Numbered from the stretch's first letter, positions 21,448-32,977 are shown. The stretch: DNA of 64,000 nucleotides from Hordeum vulgare subsp. vulgare (GCF_904849725.1 NC_058519.1:540648316-540712315), one strand, 5' to 3'. The notes: generated from the letters alone by a model not told the origin. Numbers and translations: made by a program.

Positions 21448-22829
21448 TGATGACGAGATGATGTATATACTTCTCGCAGCTCATTGGTTACCCCAAGTGG
21501 AAGGTTGAGATGTAGTCAGCAGCAAGTTTTCCATCACATGAGAACTGTAAGGTTTATCGAACCAAGAGGACTCCTAGGACCAACAAGTAGGTGTCTCCTG
21601 TCCTGGTCAGCAGAAGACGTGGACCTGCACACACAAAAAAATAACTTTGCTACCAATGAGTACAAAGAGGTTGTCAATCTCTCTGGCCTTGTAGTTTGCA
21701 AAGGATCAAAACACAAGCGGAAAAAGTAATGGTGATTGCAACGGAAAAGTAAATGAAAACGGTAAATGATGGAGGTGTAAACAAGGATGGTGATATGGAC
21801 CGGAGTCACATGATGTTCAATAGTGATGTCTCTCTCCCAAAAGACGATAAACAACTATGCTTGGGTAAACAAATCGCAGTTGGGCAATTGAAAGAATTAT
21901 GAACGCACCGTAATGCTAATTATGCTACTTGATAGTTAGAGGTTCATTAGTAATGGGCGTTACGCCAAGACAAGTAGACCGTTTATTCATCAGCATCTAC
22001 TTACTAATCATCCACCTTGAGATATCCATCTAGAACATCTCTCCGGTATTAAGTTGCGAGCCCCACCCAAAGTGTAAACTCAAAGCAATGGACAACTGCA
22101 TTAACGAACTATGCGTAAGGTAAACAATCCTGGCAACCGTGGTCACAAGCACTATTGTTTTCTCCCTGGTGGCAACATCACATCCCCTAGTCTCATGTTT
22201 CTGTCATTCAAGCTAGACATCGAGGGGCATGAACCCACAATCATGCATAATGTTCCCTCTTGGAGTTACAATCTACTACTCGGCCAAAGCAATAAATAGC
22301 AACGGAGAACATGAATGAATCACTAAGGAACATAATATAAAAGGATAATCAAATATATAACTCATAACAATATGAACATAATATCATAATGCATCGGATC
22401 CCAACAAACCGAGCATAGCAATAGCAAGAGAATTACATAGATGCCTTGATCATGTATGGCAGCTCACAAGGACTAACCATTGAAGCATAAGATTGGAGAG
22501 AAGACATCACATAGCTACTAGTCATGGACCCATGGTCCAAGGAGGACTACTCACGGCATGTCCGGGAAGCATCCATGGTGGTGGAGAAGCTCCCGGAGGT
22601 CAATCCTCCCTCCGGCAGGGTGCCGAGAAGAGGTCTCCTAACTCTCCCGATCTCGGAAGCGCTGCGGCGGCGGAACGATGGAGAAATTTGCGATTCTGGA
22701 AGTTGTGGAAGGGTTTCCTCTAGGAAGACTAAATATAGGCCAAAGGAGGGCAGCGGAGAGGTTGGGCCCACCCAGGCGGCCTCCTGGCACGGCCAGGGGG
22801 TAGGACGCACCAGCAGGTCGCCTGGGCGG
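21448..22829 (-). repeat. Element A 5' LTR, first part
   Basis: It is homologous to 6485-7850 and is interrupted by element B. The last five bases, ggcgg (22825-22829), are the left TSD of B. Sequence resumes at 30912. Confidence 0.88.
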
Positions 22830-24373
22830 TGCTACTTCTCAAACAACAGTGCCAAAATTGACACGTCGACGGAGAGTGGGCTTGCGTTGGTTTTTCCCTT
22901 GAAGAAGAAAGGGTGATGTAGCACAGGAGCAATAAGTATTTCCCTCAGTTTGCAAACCAAGGTATCGATCCAGAAGGAGGGTCTCGTCAAGTCCAGAGTA
23001 CCTGCGCAAACACAAACAAGCTTGCACCCAACACTTCAAAGGGGTTGTCAATCCCTTCAAGATTGTTTGCAAAGTGAGATCTGAAGGCGGAAAGTGCAAC
23101 GAAGTAAATAGTGTATGGCTGAAAATATGGTGTGGAGTAGACCCAGGGGCCATAGTGTTCACTAGAGGCTTCTCTCAAAATAGCAAATATCACGGTGGGT
23201 GAACAAATTACTATCGAGCAATTGATAGAACCGCGCAAAGTCATGACGATATCTAAGGCAATGATCATACATATAGGCATCACGTCCGAGACAAGTAGAC
23301 CGATACTTTCTGCATCTACTACTATTACTCCACACATCGACCGCTATCCAGCATGCATCTAGAGTATTGAGTTCATGACGAATAGAGTAACGCCTTAAGC
23401 AAGATGACATGATGTAGAGGGATAATCTCAAACCAATGATGAAAACCCCATCTTTTTACCCTTGATGGGAACAACACGATACGTGTCTCGCTACCCCTTC
23501 TGTCACTGGGTGAGGTCACCGCACGGTATGAACCCAAAACCAAGCACTTCTCCCATTGCAAGAATCATAGATCTAGTTGGCCAAACAAAACCCACAACTC
23601 GAAGAGAATTACAAGGATATGAAATCATGCATAAGAGAGATCAGAAGAAACTCAAATAAGATTCATAGATAATCTGATCATAAATCCACAATTCATCGGA
23701 TCTCGACAAACACACCGCGAAAGAAGATTACATGAGATAGATCTCCATGAAGTTCATGGAGAACTTTGTATTGAAGATCCAAGAGAGAGAAGAAGCCATC
23801 TAATTACTAGTTATGGACCCGTAGTTCTTTGGTGAACTACTCACGCATCATCGGAGAGGTCATGGTGTTGATGAACAAGCCCTCTGTGTCCAAATCCCCC
23901 CTCAGATAGGGCACGAGGACGTGCCCCAGATGGGATCTTGCGGAGACAGAAGCTTGCGGCGGCGGAAAAGTGATTGTGATCGTCTCTTGTTTTTTTGGGA
24001 ATATTTGGGAATATATAGGCGCAAGTTTTAGGTTAGGGAACCTCCATGTGGCCCACAAGCCTGGATGGCGCGGCCCTCCTGGTCGTAGGGTGGGGGCTTG
24101 TGGGGCCCCTGGTGCTCCTCTGGCTTGGCACCCAAGTCCTCCGATCTTCTTCCGTTCCAGAAAAAATCTTTTCGGAGATTTCTTCCGTTTGGACTACGTT
24201 TCAAAATCTCCTCTGAAAGGGGTCAAAAACACGGAAAAAACAGGAACTGACACTTGGCACTGAGTTAATAAGTTAGTCCCATAAGATAAATAAAAAGCAT
24301 GCAAAACATCCAAAGTTTGACAAGATAATAACATGAAACCATCAAAAATTATAGATACGTTGGAGAGGTATCA
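22830..24373 (-). repeat. Element B 3' LTR
   Basis: Homologous to 29402-30911. It keeps a segment near 24155-24190 that the 5' LTR has lost between short direct repeats (TCTTCCGTT). It holds a GC hairpin at 24050-24107 with arms GGCCCACAAGCC and GGCTTGTGGGGCC. Confidence 0.9.
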
Positions 24374-24390
24374 AGCATCCCCAAGCTTAA
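24374..24390 (-). promoter_or_regulatory. Element B polypurine tract
   Basis: On the minus strand TTAAGCTTGGGGATGCT lies directly before the LTR start TGATACC. It is the plus-strand primer of the element. Confidence 0.8.
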
Positions 24391-26084
24391 CTCCTGCTCG
24401 TCCTCGAGTAGGGAAGTGATAAAGAATGAATTTTTGAGGTGGAATGCTACCTAGCATAGTTTTCCTTTGCAACTTCTTTCACGTGACATGAATGTTCAGA
24501 TCCGTAAGATTAAAAACAATAGTTTGCTATTGGCATGAAAACAGTAATACTTCAAGCAAACTAGCAAAGTAATCATGAACTTTCAAAATAACAAGGCCAA
24601 AGAAAGTTAACCCAACAAAATCATATAGTCTGGCTATGCTCCATCGTCCTCACACAACTAATGTAAATCATGCACAACCCCAGAATTGGCCAAGTAATTG
24701 TTTTCGCACTCTTACTTTCTCAAACTTTTTATAACTATCACACAATACATGAGCGCGAGCCATGGATATAACACTGTAGGTGGAATACATTATGGTGGTG
24801 GTTGTGAGACAAAATGGAGGAGATGGTCACACTGACTCGGCGTATCAATAGGCTATGAAGATCCCCATTAATAGATATCAATGTGAATGAGTAGGGATTG
24901 CCATACAAGAGATGCACTAGAGCTATAAGTATGTGAAAGCTCAAAAGGAAAACTAGTGGGTGTGCATCCAACTTGCTTGCTCACGAAGACCTAGGGTAAT
25001 TTTGAGGAAGCCCATCATTGGAATATACAAGCCAAGTTATATAATGAAGATTCCCACTAGCATAAGGTAGTGACAAAGCTAGAAGGTCTCAATCATGAAG
25101 AACATGGTGCTACATGAAGCACAAGTGTGGAGAAATATAGTAGCATTGTCCCTTCTCTCTTTTTCTCTCTTTTTTTATTTGGGCTCTTAGGCCTCTTTTT
25201 TCTTTTCTGTTCTTTTCTCTTTTTTTTGTTTTTGGGTTCTTTGGCCTCTTTTTTTTATTTCCTCACATGGGACAATGCTCTAATAATGATGATCATCACA
25301 CTTTTATTTACTCACAACTCAAAGATCACAATGATGATGACTCCATAGGAAATGCCTCCGGCAGTGTACCGGGATGTGCAGCGATCTAGCATGGCGTATG
25401 ACATTGAAACATCTCGCTAGCTATCTTATGATCATGCCATGGCAATATGAGAGTGACGGGCAAGTCATGAGACGGGACGGTGGGAGTTGCATGGCAATAT
25501 ATCTCGGAATGGCTATGAAAATGCCATAGTAGGTAGGTATGGTGGCTGTTTTGAGGAAGGAATTTTGTGGGTTTGAGTACCGGCGAGAATTGCGCGGCAC
25601 TAGAGAGGCTAGCAATGGTGGAAGCTGAAAGTGCATCTATACCATGGGCTCACATTAGTTATGAAGAACTCACATACTTATTGCGAAAGTTTTTATTAGT
25701 AATCGAAACAAAGTGGTAAGCGCATACTCCGAGGGGAAGGGTTGATAGGTGTAAACCATCGCGCGATCCTGACCTCAACACAAAGGATGACAATCAATAG
25801 ATCAATTATGCTCCGACTTCCTAACATAGCGGTTCACCATACGTGCATGCTACGGGAATCACTAACTTCAACACAAGTATTTCTAGATTCACAACACCCT
25901 ACTAACATAAATTTTTATATTACTGAATCCACGTCTCAAAACTAATTGAGAGGAATCAAAACTTCTCTTTCTGCTCAATGCACATGATGATGGAGGTTTT
26001 TGCATCCTCTTTGGGTACCTAGCACATTTGGGACTACTTTCATAGCATAAGCCAACTACCAAATCATGCACCGCCGTGCTCTAA

Positions 26085-26186
26085 AGATATAAGTGAAGCA
26101 CTAGATCAAAAGTATCTAGCTCAAAAGATATAAGTGAAGCACTAGAGAAAACGTATCTAGCTCAAATGATATAAGTGAAGCACCAT
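26085..26186. repeat. 41-bp tandem repeat, about 2.5 copies
   Basis: Units begin AGATATAAGTGAAGCACTAG and carry GTATCTAGCTCAAA at the end. The third copy is cut short. It lies in non-coding interior of element B. Confidence 0.75.
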
Positions 26187-26376
26187 GAGCATTCTAGCAA
26201 AATCATGATGAGTGCATGTATCTCTCTCTCAAAAAGGTGTGCATCAAGGATGATTGTGACACAACAAAAAGAAAAGACTCCTAAGATACAAGACGCTCCA
26301 AGCAAACCACATATCATGTGGTGAATAAAAATATAGCTCCAAGTAATGTTACCGATGGATTGAAGACGAAAGAGGG

Positions 26377-26466
26377 GATGCCTTCCCGGGGCATCCCCAA
26401 GCTTAGGCTTTTTTGGTGTCCTTGAATTTGGCAAGGGATGCCTTGGGCACCCCCAAGCTTGAGCTC
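26377..26466 (-). repeat. Duplicated polypurine-tract-like motifs in element B
   Basis: On the minus strand AAGCTTGGGGGTGCC and AAGCTTGGGGATGCC occur about 57 bases apart. They match the genuine polypurine tract (AAGCTTGGGGATGCT) at the 3' LTR. The second can pair with a nearby GGGGATGCC to form a hairpin. The same arrangement exists in A at 19640-19735. Confidence 0.6.
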
Positions 26467-27099
26467 TTTCCACTCCTTATCTCTTTGTCCACGAGAACGT
26501 CACCCAAAACTTGAAAACTTCACAACACAAAACTTAAACAGAAACTTGTGATAACATTAGTACAAGAAAACAAACTACCACTTCTTTTGGTACTGTAACA
26601 AACTTGAATTCCATCTATATTGATGATGGGCTACTGTATTCTCACTTTTCCATGGCTAGTACCCCCCGATACTAACCATAGTTTCATCAAAACAAGCAAC
26701 CAACTCAACAAAAACAGAATCTGTCAAAAACAGACCAGTCTGTAGCAATCTGTATACTTCGTATACTTCTGGTACCTCAAAAAATCTGAACAATTATGAA
26801 GGTCTGGGGGAAAAGCATATTAATCAGCATCAAAAAGAATTAACTCAAAATCTCTTTCTGAATAAAAATTAAAATCATCTCGTAAGCGAAAAGTTTCTGT
26901 CTTTTTCCAGCAGGATCAAACAACCATTACCAAGACTAGTCATAAAGGTTTTGCTTGGCTCAAACACAAAAAACACAATCACAACAGAATTATGAAAGTG
27001 TGGACGCAACAAAACAGAAAGAAAAAGATAAATTCATTGGGTTTCCTCCCAACAAGCGCTATTGTTTAACGCCCTTAGCTAGGCATAGGAGCGATAGAA

Positions 27100-27588
27100 T
27101 CACGTATCGTCGTCTTTGGTGCTCAAACAATAAGTGGCCCTCATCATGGATTCATAAGGCAATCTTATTTTCTTTCTAGGAAAGTGTTCCATGCCCTTCC
27201 TTAAAGGAAATTGAAATCAAATATTCCCTTCCTTCATATCGATGATAGCACCAATAGTCCTTAGGAAAGGTCTACCAAGAATAATAGGGCATGTAGGATT
27301 GCAATCAATGTCAAGCACAATGAAATCCACAGGTACATAGTTCCTATTTGCAATAATAAGAACATCATTGATCCTTCCCATGGGTTTCTTGATAGTAGAA
27401 TCAGCAAGATGCAAATTAAGAGAACACTCCTCAATCTCATTAAAACCCAGAACATCACATAAAGACTTTGGAATCGCAGAAACACTAGCACCCAAATCAC
27501 ACAAAGCATTGCACTTATATTTTTTGATTTTGATTTTGATGGTAGGTTCCCAATCATCATGAAGCTTTCTAGGGATAGAGACTTCCAA
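27100..27588 (-). pseudogene. Element B aspartic protease (retropepsin-like)
   Basis: It continues the gag frame after a TAA at 27589-27591, starting LEVSIPRKLHDDWEP. The active site is CDLGASVSAIPKSLCD, and the flap motif is IILGRPFLRTIGA near 27255-27300. A TGA after KEGNI (about 27217) is followed in frame by HFPRKKIRLPYES, ending at TGA 27100-27102. Element A has the same region without either stop, and lysine stands at both stop positions there, so both look like nonsense mutations. The enzyme would process the gag polyprotein. Confidence 0.8.
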
Positions 27589-29172
27589 TTAAAGTTTCTC
27601 TTCAAGAGCTTTTATCATAGCTTCGACGATATGATCGGTAAAGGCTTTGTTTTGGCTATAAGTGTGTGAAGAGTTCAACATGGATTGCATCAAAGAAATG
27701 CATTCAATCAAGGAGCAACTATCATAATTGAATTCCTTGAAATCCATGGTAGTAATTTCATTACTACTCAAAGTTTTAACGTCTTCTACTCCACTTTTAA
27801 TGCTTTTAGCATCAAGATAGATGGACTCCGAATCCATGGGGCACTTTTCAACCAAAGTGGATTCATATCCAGCCCCATAATCATTAGGTTTGGCACAAGA
27901 AAACAAAGATTCAATGGGAGTCACAACAAGCACTTTAAAATCTTCGTGATTCTCATCACGAGAACACGCCTTTTTAAGCCATTCATGTCTAGCACGAATT
28001 TGGGCGGTTCTTTCTTGGCTCTCAATCATGGAAACATGCATAGCTTTCGAAGTTTCATCCATGTTGATTTTGGGAGGAGCACATCTAATTTTCAAACCAT
28101 CAACATCACAAGAAATCCTATCAACGCTCTTAGCCAAATCGTCAATTTTGAGTAGTTTTTCCTCTATGGACGCATTGAAAATATTTTGAGAGTTGATAAA
28201 CTCTTTGATATTACTCCCTAGATCAGAGGGTAATCTATTGTGATTTCCATGAGTATTGTTGTAGGAGTTTCCAAAGTTATTAGAGGAGTTACTAGGAAAA
28301 GGCCTAGGAATATAGTTTCCTCTAAAAGCGTTGTTGTTGCCAAAGTTATTCCTACCAACAAAATTAACGTCCAAGCTAGCGTTGCTACTCTCAGTCAAAG
28401 AAGACAAAGGAAAATCATTAGGATCCAAAGGAACACTTCTACTAGCAACCAAATTCATTAACTCATCCATCTTAGCACTCAACGAGTTAATTTCTTCTAT
28501 AGCGTGTACCTTCTTACTAGTAGGTGACCTTTCAGTGTGCCACTGAGAGTAGTTCGTCATGATGTTGGCTAAGAGCTTTGTGGCTTCTCCTAACGTGATT
28601 TCCATGAACGTTCCACCTGAGGCAGAGTCCAAGATATTTCTATAAGCGAAATTCAAGCGAGCGTAAATTTGAATAATCATCCAAAGGCTTAAGCCATGAG
28701 CGGGACAATTTCTAATCATTAATTTAATTCTCTCCCAAGCTTGTGTAACATGTTCATGATCAAGTTGCTTGAAATTCATGATATCATTACGGAGAGAGAT
28801 GATCTTAGCCGACGGAAAATACTTGGATATATAAGCATCTTTGCACTTATCCCGAGAATCGATACTATTTTTGGGCAAAGAAGAAAACCAAGTTTTTGCG
28901 CGATCTCGCAATGAGAAAGGAAAAGGCTTCAATTTAATCACGTCATTATCCACATATCTTTTATTTTGCATATTGCAAAGCTCAATGAAGGTATTGAGAT
29001 GGGATGCGGCATCTTCACTAGGAAGGCCAGAGAATTGCTCTTTCATAACAAGATTCAGCAAAGCGGCATTGATTTCGTATGACTCCGCACTAGTGGAGGG
29101 AGCAATCGGAGTACTAATAAAATCATTATTATTAGTATTTGAGAAGTCACAAAGTTTGGTGTTTTCGTTCAT
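27589..29172 (-). CDS. gag: Element B gag polyprotein
   Basis: From ATG 29172 (minus) the frame runs 527 codons without a break, the longest intact gag in the window. An upstream extension in the same frame exists but is composition-driven. The start MNENTKLCDFSNTNNND lies about 200 bases inside the primer site. The capsid-type domain carries KAYISKYFPSAK-like text (DAYISKYFPSAKIISLRNDI) and VTQAWERIKLMIRNCPAHG near residues 110-160. An Asn/Gly-rich stretch at residues 270-320 (NNFGNNNAFRGNYIPRPF) replaces a zinc knuckle, followed by a coiled-coil-like segment and an acidic C-terminus. It would form the particle. The frame ends at TAA 27589, followed directly by the protease in the same frame. 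Confidence 0.8.
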   Translation of the reverse strand: MNENTKLCDFSNTNNNDFISTPIAPSTSAESYEINAALLNLVMKEQFSGLPSEDAASHLNTFIELCNMQNKRYVDNDVIKLKPFPFSLRDRAKTWFSSLPKNSIDSRDKCKDAYISKYFPSAKIISLRNDIMNFKQLDHEHVTQAWERIKLMIRNCPAHGLSLWMIIQIYARLNFAYRNILDSASGGTFMEITLGEATKLLANIMTNYSQWHTERSPTSKKVHAIEEINSLSAKMDELMNLVASRSVPLDPNDFPLSSLTESSNASLDVNFVGRNNFGNNNAFRGNYIPRPFPSNSSNNFGNSYNNTHGNHNRLPSDLGSNIKEFINSQNIFNASIEEKLLKIDDLAKSVDRISCDVDGLKIRCAPPKINMDETSKAMHVSMIESQERTAQIRARHEWLKKACSRDENHEDFKVLVVTPIESLFSCAKPNDYGAGYESTLVEKCPMDSESIYLDAKSIKSGVEDVKTLSSNEITTMDFKEFNYDSCSLIECISLMQSMLNSSHTYSQNKAFTDHIVEAMIKALEEKL

Positions 29173-29373
29173 GGTGACTTCAGCAAGCAAGCACACGAGC
29201 AAACAAAGAGCAGGCGAGAAAAAGGGCGAACGAAAAAGGCGAACGAAAAAGGCAAACGAAAAATGCAAATTGGTGAAGTGAGGGAGAGGAAAACGAGAGG
29301 CAACTGGCAAACAAAGTAAATGCAAGATATGAGTTGCGACACGTACTTGGATGAGTTCTTGACTTGATCTTCC

Positions 29374-29391
29374 TCCCCGACAACAGCGCCA
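29374..29391 (-). promoter_or_regulatory. Element B primer-binding site (tRNA-Asp type)
   Basis: On the minus strand TGGCGCTGTTGTCGGGGA lies 10 bases inside the 5' LTR edge. This is the tRNA-Asp primer type common in Athila-group elements. Confidence 0.82.
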
Positions 29392-29401
29392 GAAATCCTT
29401 C

Positions 29402-30911
29402 TGCTACTTCTCAAACAACAGTGCCAGAATTGACACGTCGACGGAGACTGGGCTTGCGTTGGTTTTTCCCTTGAAGAGGAAAGGGTGATGTAGCACAGGA
29501 GCAGTCAGTATTTCCATCAGTTTGCGAACCAAAGTATTGATCCAGAAGGAGGGTCTCGTCAAGTCTAGAGTACCTGCGCAAACACAAACAAGCTTGCACC
29601 CAACGCTTCAAAGGGGTTGTCAATCCCTTCAAGATTGTTTGCAAAGTGAGATATAAAGGCGGAAAGTGCAACGAAGTAAAAAGTATAAGGCTAAAAATAT
29701 AGTGTGGAGTAGACCCTGGGGGCCATAGTGTTCACTAGAGGCTGCTCTCAAAATAGCAAATATCACGGTGGGTGAACAAATTACTGTCGAGAAATTGATA
29801 GAACCGCGCAAAGTCATGACGATATCTAAGGCAATGGTCATACATGTAGGCATCACGTTCGAGACAAGTAGACCGATACTTTCTGTATCTACTACTAGTA
29901 CTCCACACATCGACTGCTATCGAGCATGCATCTAGTGTATTGAGTTCATGACGAACAGAGTAACGCCTTAAGCAAGATGACATGATGTAGAGGGATAATC
30001 TCAAATCAATGATGAAAACCCCATCTTTTTACCCTTGATGGCAACAACACGATACGTGCCTCGCTACCCCTTCTGTCACTGGGTGAGGTCACCGCACGGT
30101 ATGAACCCAAAACCAAGCACTTCTCCCATTGCAAGAATCATAGATCTAGTTGGCCAAACAAAACCCACAACTCGAAGAGAATTACAAGGATATGAAATCA
30201 TGCATAAGAGAGATCAGAAGAAACTCAAATAAGATTCATAGATAATCTGATCATAAATCCACAATTCATCGGATCTCCACAAACACACCGCAAAAGAAGA
30301 TTACATCGGATAGATCTCCATGAAGATCATGGAGAACTTTGTATTGAAGATCCAAGAGAGAGAAGAAGCCATCTAGTTACTAGCTATGGACCCGTAGGTC
30401 TATGGTGAACTACTCACGCATCATCGGAGAGGTCATGGTGTTGATGACGAAGCCCTCCGTGTCCGAATCCCCCCTCCGGCAGGGCACCAGGACGTGCCCC
30501 AGATGGGATCTTGCGGAGACAGAAGCTTGCGGCGGCGGAAAAGTGATTGCGATCGTCTCCTCATTTTTTGGGAATATTTGGGAATATATGGGCGCAAGTT
30601 TTAGGTCAGGGGACCTCTAGGGGGCCCACAAGCCTGGATGGCACGGCACCCCTGGCCGCGGGGTGGGGGCTTGTGGGGCCCCTGGTGTTCCTCTGGCTTG
30701 GCCCCCAAGTCCTCCGATCTTCTTCCGTTTGGACTCCGTTTCAAAATCTCCTCTGAAAGGGTCAAAAACATGGAAAAACAGGAACTGGCACTTGCCACTG
30801 AGTTAATAAGTTAGTCCTAGAAAATAAATAAAAAGCAGGCAAAACATCCAAAGTTTGACAAGATAATATCATGAAACCATCAAAAATCATAGATACGTTG
30901 GAGACATATCA
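29402..30911 (-). repeat. Element B 5' LTR
   Basis: Partner of 22830-24373. It ends at ATATCA on the plus strand, followed by the TSD cgcgg (30912-30916). A GC hairpin lies at 30623-30680. Confidence 0.9.
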
Positions 30912-31187
30912 CGCGGCCCCTCGCCCCCCTCTGACACATCTTCAGTGATCCTGAAGCTTCTGTTAGACTGATTTGTTATATATTTTTCCTGGAATTTTTC
31001 GGGCTTTGGATAATTGGGTAAAAGCCCCTGCAAAATAGACATCAGCAGACAGAAACTAGGAGTGGGTGCACTGAGTTAGTAGGTTAGTCCAAATATGTGT
31101 AAAATGATTGTGTAGCAAAACATATAACAATGTCACCCAAAAGATCGTGGAACAAGCAGAAATTATAGATACGTTTGGGATGTGTCA
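30912..31187 (-). repeat. Element A 5' LTR, second part
   Basis: Resumes the A LTR after element B, matching 7846-8120, and ends TGTGTCA. The next five bases, ctcgt, are the right TSD of A. Confidence 0.88.
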
Positions 31188-31192
31188 CTCGT

Positions 31193-31656
31193 GACTCTTA
31201 GGTTCTAAGTTTTATTTTCGATTCCATCTCACCTCCTGTGATGGTTCGGATCGCAAACTGCATCACCGCGTGAGCAGCAAGGACTGCCATTACGGAGGTC
31301 TTCATCTCCCAGACGCAGGCGGCCATCGTCAACACAAGGATCGCCCTCTCCAGCACCAAAAAGGGGAACTCTACCATATTCGAGTACCTTGGCCGCATGA
31401 AGGCCCTCAGTGATGAGATGGGTGCCATCGGGAAGCCTCGCTCTGATGACGACATGGTGTCGTACATCCTTGTGGCCTCGACTTCGACTATATGGCATTA
31501 GTCTCCTCGGTCTGTGCCAGGACCGTCGCCATCAAGCCCAACGAGCTCAACTCAAAGCTCATCAGTTTCAAGAGTCGCCTCGCCATGTTTGAGGGGAACT
31601 CGTTCTCTCACTCCTCTGCTAATGCCGCTTCTCGTGGCGGCCGCGGGGGAGGCTTC
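31193..31656 (+). pseudogene. gag: Copia gag, middle fragment (first copy)
   Basis: After the TSD the Copia gag continues with VLSFIFDSISPPVMVRIANC, then EVFISQTQAAIVNTRIALSS, YLGRMKALSDEMGAIGKP and, after a one-base deletion within LV-LDFDYM (about 31474), VSSVCARTVAIKPNEL. It ends in SSANAASRGGRGGGF, just before the zinc knuckle expected in this family. Element X starts immediately after the last phenylalanine codon. The same gag text with the same one-base deletion recurs at 52423-52668. Confidence 0.82.
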
Positions 31657-32948
31657 TGATACGTCCATTTTGCATCATGTTTTCATGTTGATATTTATCG
31701 CTTATTGGGCTATTATTTCACTTCACGGTACAATTCTTATGCCTTTTCTCTCTTATTTTGCAAGGTTTACATGAAGAGGGAGAATGCCGGCAGCTCGAAT
31801 TCTGGCCTGAAAGTGGAGCAAGTTTGAGATACCTATTCTGCGCAACTCCAAACGCCGTAAAAATCAACGAGGATTTTTTTCCGGATTTATAAAAAATACT
31901 AGGCCGAAGAAGCGCCAGAGGGGCGCCAGGTGGTGGCCACGAGCCTGCACGGCGCGGTCACCCCCCTAGGTCGCGCCATGATGGCTTGTGGGCACCCTGC
32001 TGGACCACTTGCCCCCTCTTCTGCTATATGAAGGGTTTTGTCTGGAAAAAAATCAGGGAGGAGCTTTTTCGTGGTTTCGCCGCCGCCACGAGGCGGAACT
32101 TGAGCAGAACCAATCTAGAGCTCCGGCAGGACGATCCTGCCGGGGAAACTTCCCTCCCGGAGGGGGAAATCGTCGCCATCGTCACCACCAACACTCCTCT
32201 CATCTGAGGGGACTCGTCACCATCAACATCTTCATCAGCACCAGCTCATCTCCAAACCCTAGTTCATCAATTGTAACCAATCTCCGTCTCGCGACTCCGA
32301 TTGGTACTTGTAAGGTTGCTAGTAGTGTTGATTACTCTTTGTAGTTGATGCTAATTGGATTGTTTGGTGAAAAAGTTTATGTTCAGATACTTGATGCTAC
32401 TGATTACCTCTCTGGTCATGAATATGATTATGCTTTGTGAGTAGTTACATTTGTTCCTGAGGACATGGGATAAGTCATGCTAATAGTAGTCATGTGAATT
32501 TGGTATTCGTTCGGTATTTTGATATGTTGCATGTTGTTTTTCCTCTGGTGGTGTTATGTGAATGTCGACTACATAAAACTTCACCATTATTTGGGCCTAG
32601 AGGAAGGCATTGGGAAGTAGTAAGTAGATGATGGGTTGCTAGAGTGACAGAATCTTAAACCCTAGTTTATGCGTTGCTTCATTGGGGGCTGATTTGGATC
32701 CACTAGTTTAATGCTATCGTTAGACTTTCTCTTAATTCTTCTTTCGTAGTTTCGGATGCTTGCGAGAGGGGTTAATCATAAGTGGGATGCTTTTCCAAGT
32801 AAGGGCAGTACCCAAGCGCCGGTCCACCCACATATCAAACTATCAAAGTAACAAACGCGAATCATATGAACATGATGCTCCTCGTTGGGTTCGACACTCT
32901 TACTTGTCGAAAGGACTACAATTGATCCCCTATACTTGTGGGTCATCA
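31657..32948 (+). repeat. Element X 5' LTR (copy 1)
   Basis: It starts TGATACGTCCATTTTGC and ends CTTGTGGGTCATCA. It carries a GC hairpin at 31935-31993 followed by a TATA box (CTATATG, 32024-32030). It is 231 bases shorter than copy 2 because of one deletion at 32877/32878. Confidence 0.9.
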
Positions 32949-32959
32949 AGATTCTTTTC

Positions 32960-32977
32960 TGGCGCCGTTGCCGGGGA
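32960..32977 (+). promoter_or_regulatory. Element X primer-binding site (tRNA-Asp type)
   Basis: TGGCGCCGTTGCCGGGGA lies 11 bases after the LTR end. It is an exact match to the tRNA-Asp primer type. Confidence 0.88.

Larger units (their letters stand above)
24391..27099 (-). other. Element B 3' non-coding interior
   Basis: No gene is supported in these 2.7 kb. They contain T-rich runs (25150-25262) shared with element A, a short tandem repeat (26085-26186) and two extra copies of the polypurine-tract motif at 26391-26466. Confidence 0.6.
22830..30911 (-). mobile_element. Element B: non-autonomous Gypsy (gag-protease only) in the LTR of A
   Basis: LTRs at 22830-24373 (3', 1544 bp) and 29402-30911 (5', 1510 bp) flank a 5-kb interior. 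TSD is ggcgg/cgcgg with one change; the uninterrupted A LTR reads ggcgg at the same site, confirming the insertion point. Read on the minus strand the LTR starts TGATACCTCTCC and ends GAAGTAGCA. Gag and protease are in one frame, with no RT or integrase. The LTR pair differs at about 5% of sites in the first 190 bases by eye. Confidence 0.9.
6485..31187 (-). mobile_element. Element A: non-autonomous Gypsy element inserted in Copia gag
   Basis: LTRs lie at 6485-8120 and, split by element B, at 21448-22829 plus 30912-31187. Read on the minus strand the LTR starts TGATACGTCCC and ends CGTCATCA. Flanking five-base repeats are ctctt (6480-6484) and ctcgt (31188-31192). A tRNA-Asp-type primer site and a polypurine tract are present. 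Without the nested elements it is about 7.3 kb. The only coding traces are a gag N-terminus and a protease; no RT, RNase H or integrase is present, so it depended on another element. Confidence 0.85.

Noticed and set aside
32960..32977. tRNA-like 3' end sequences near LTRs (also 21418, 29374, 48122, 54203)
   Set aside because: They are primer-binding sites complementary to tRNA 3' ends; no cloverleaf can be formed from the surrounding bases.
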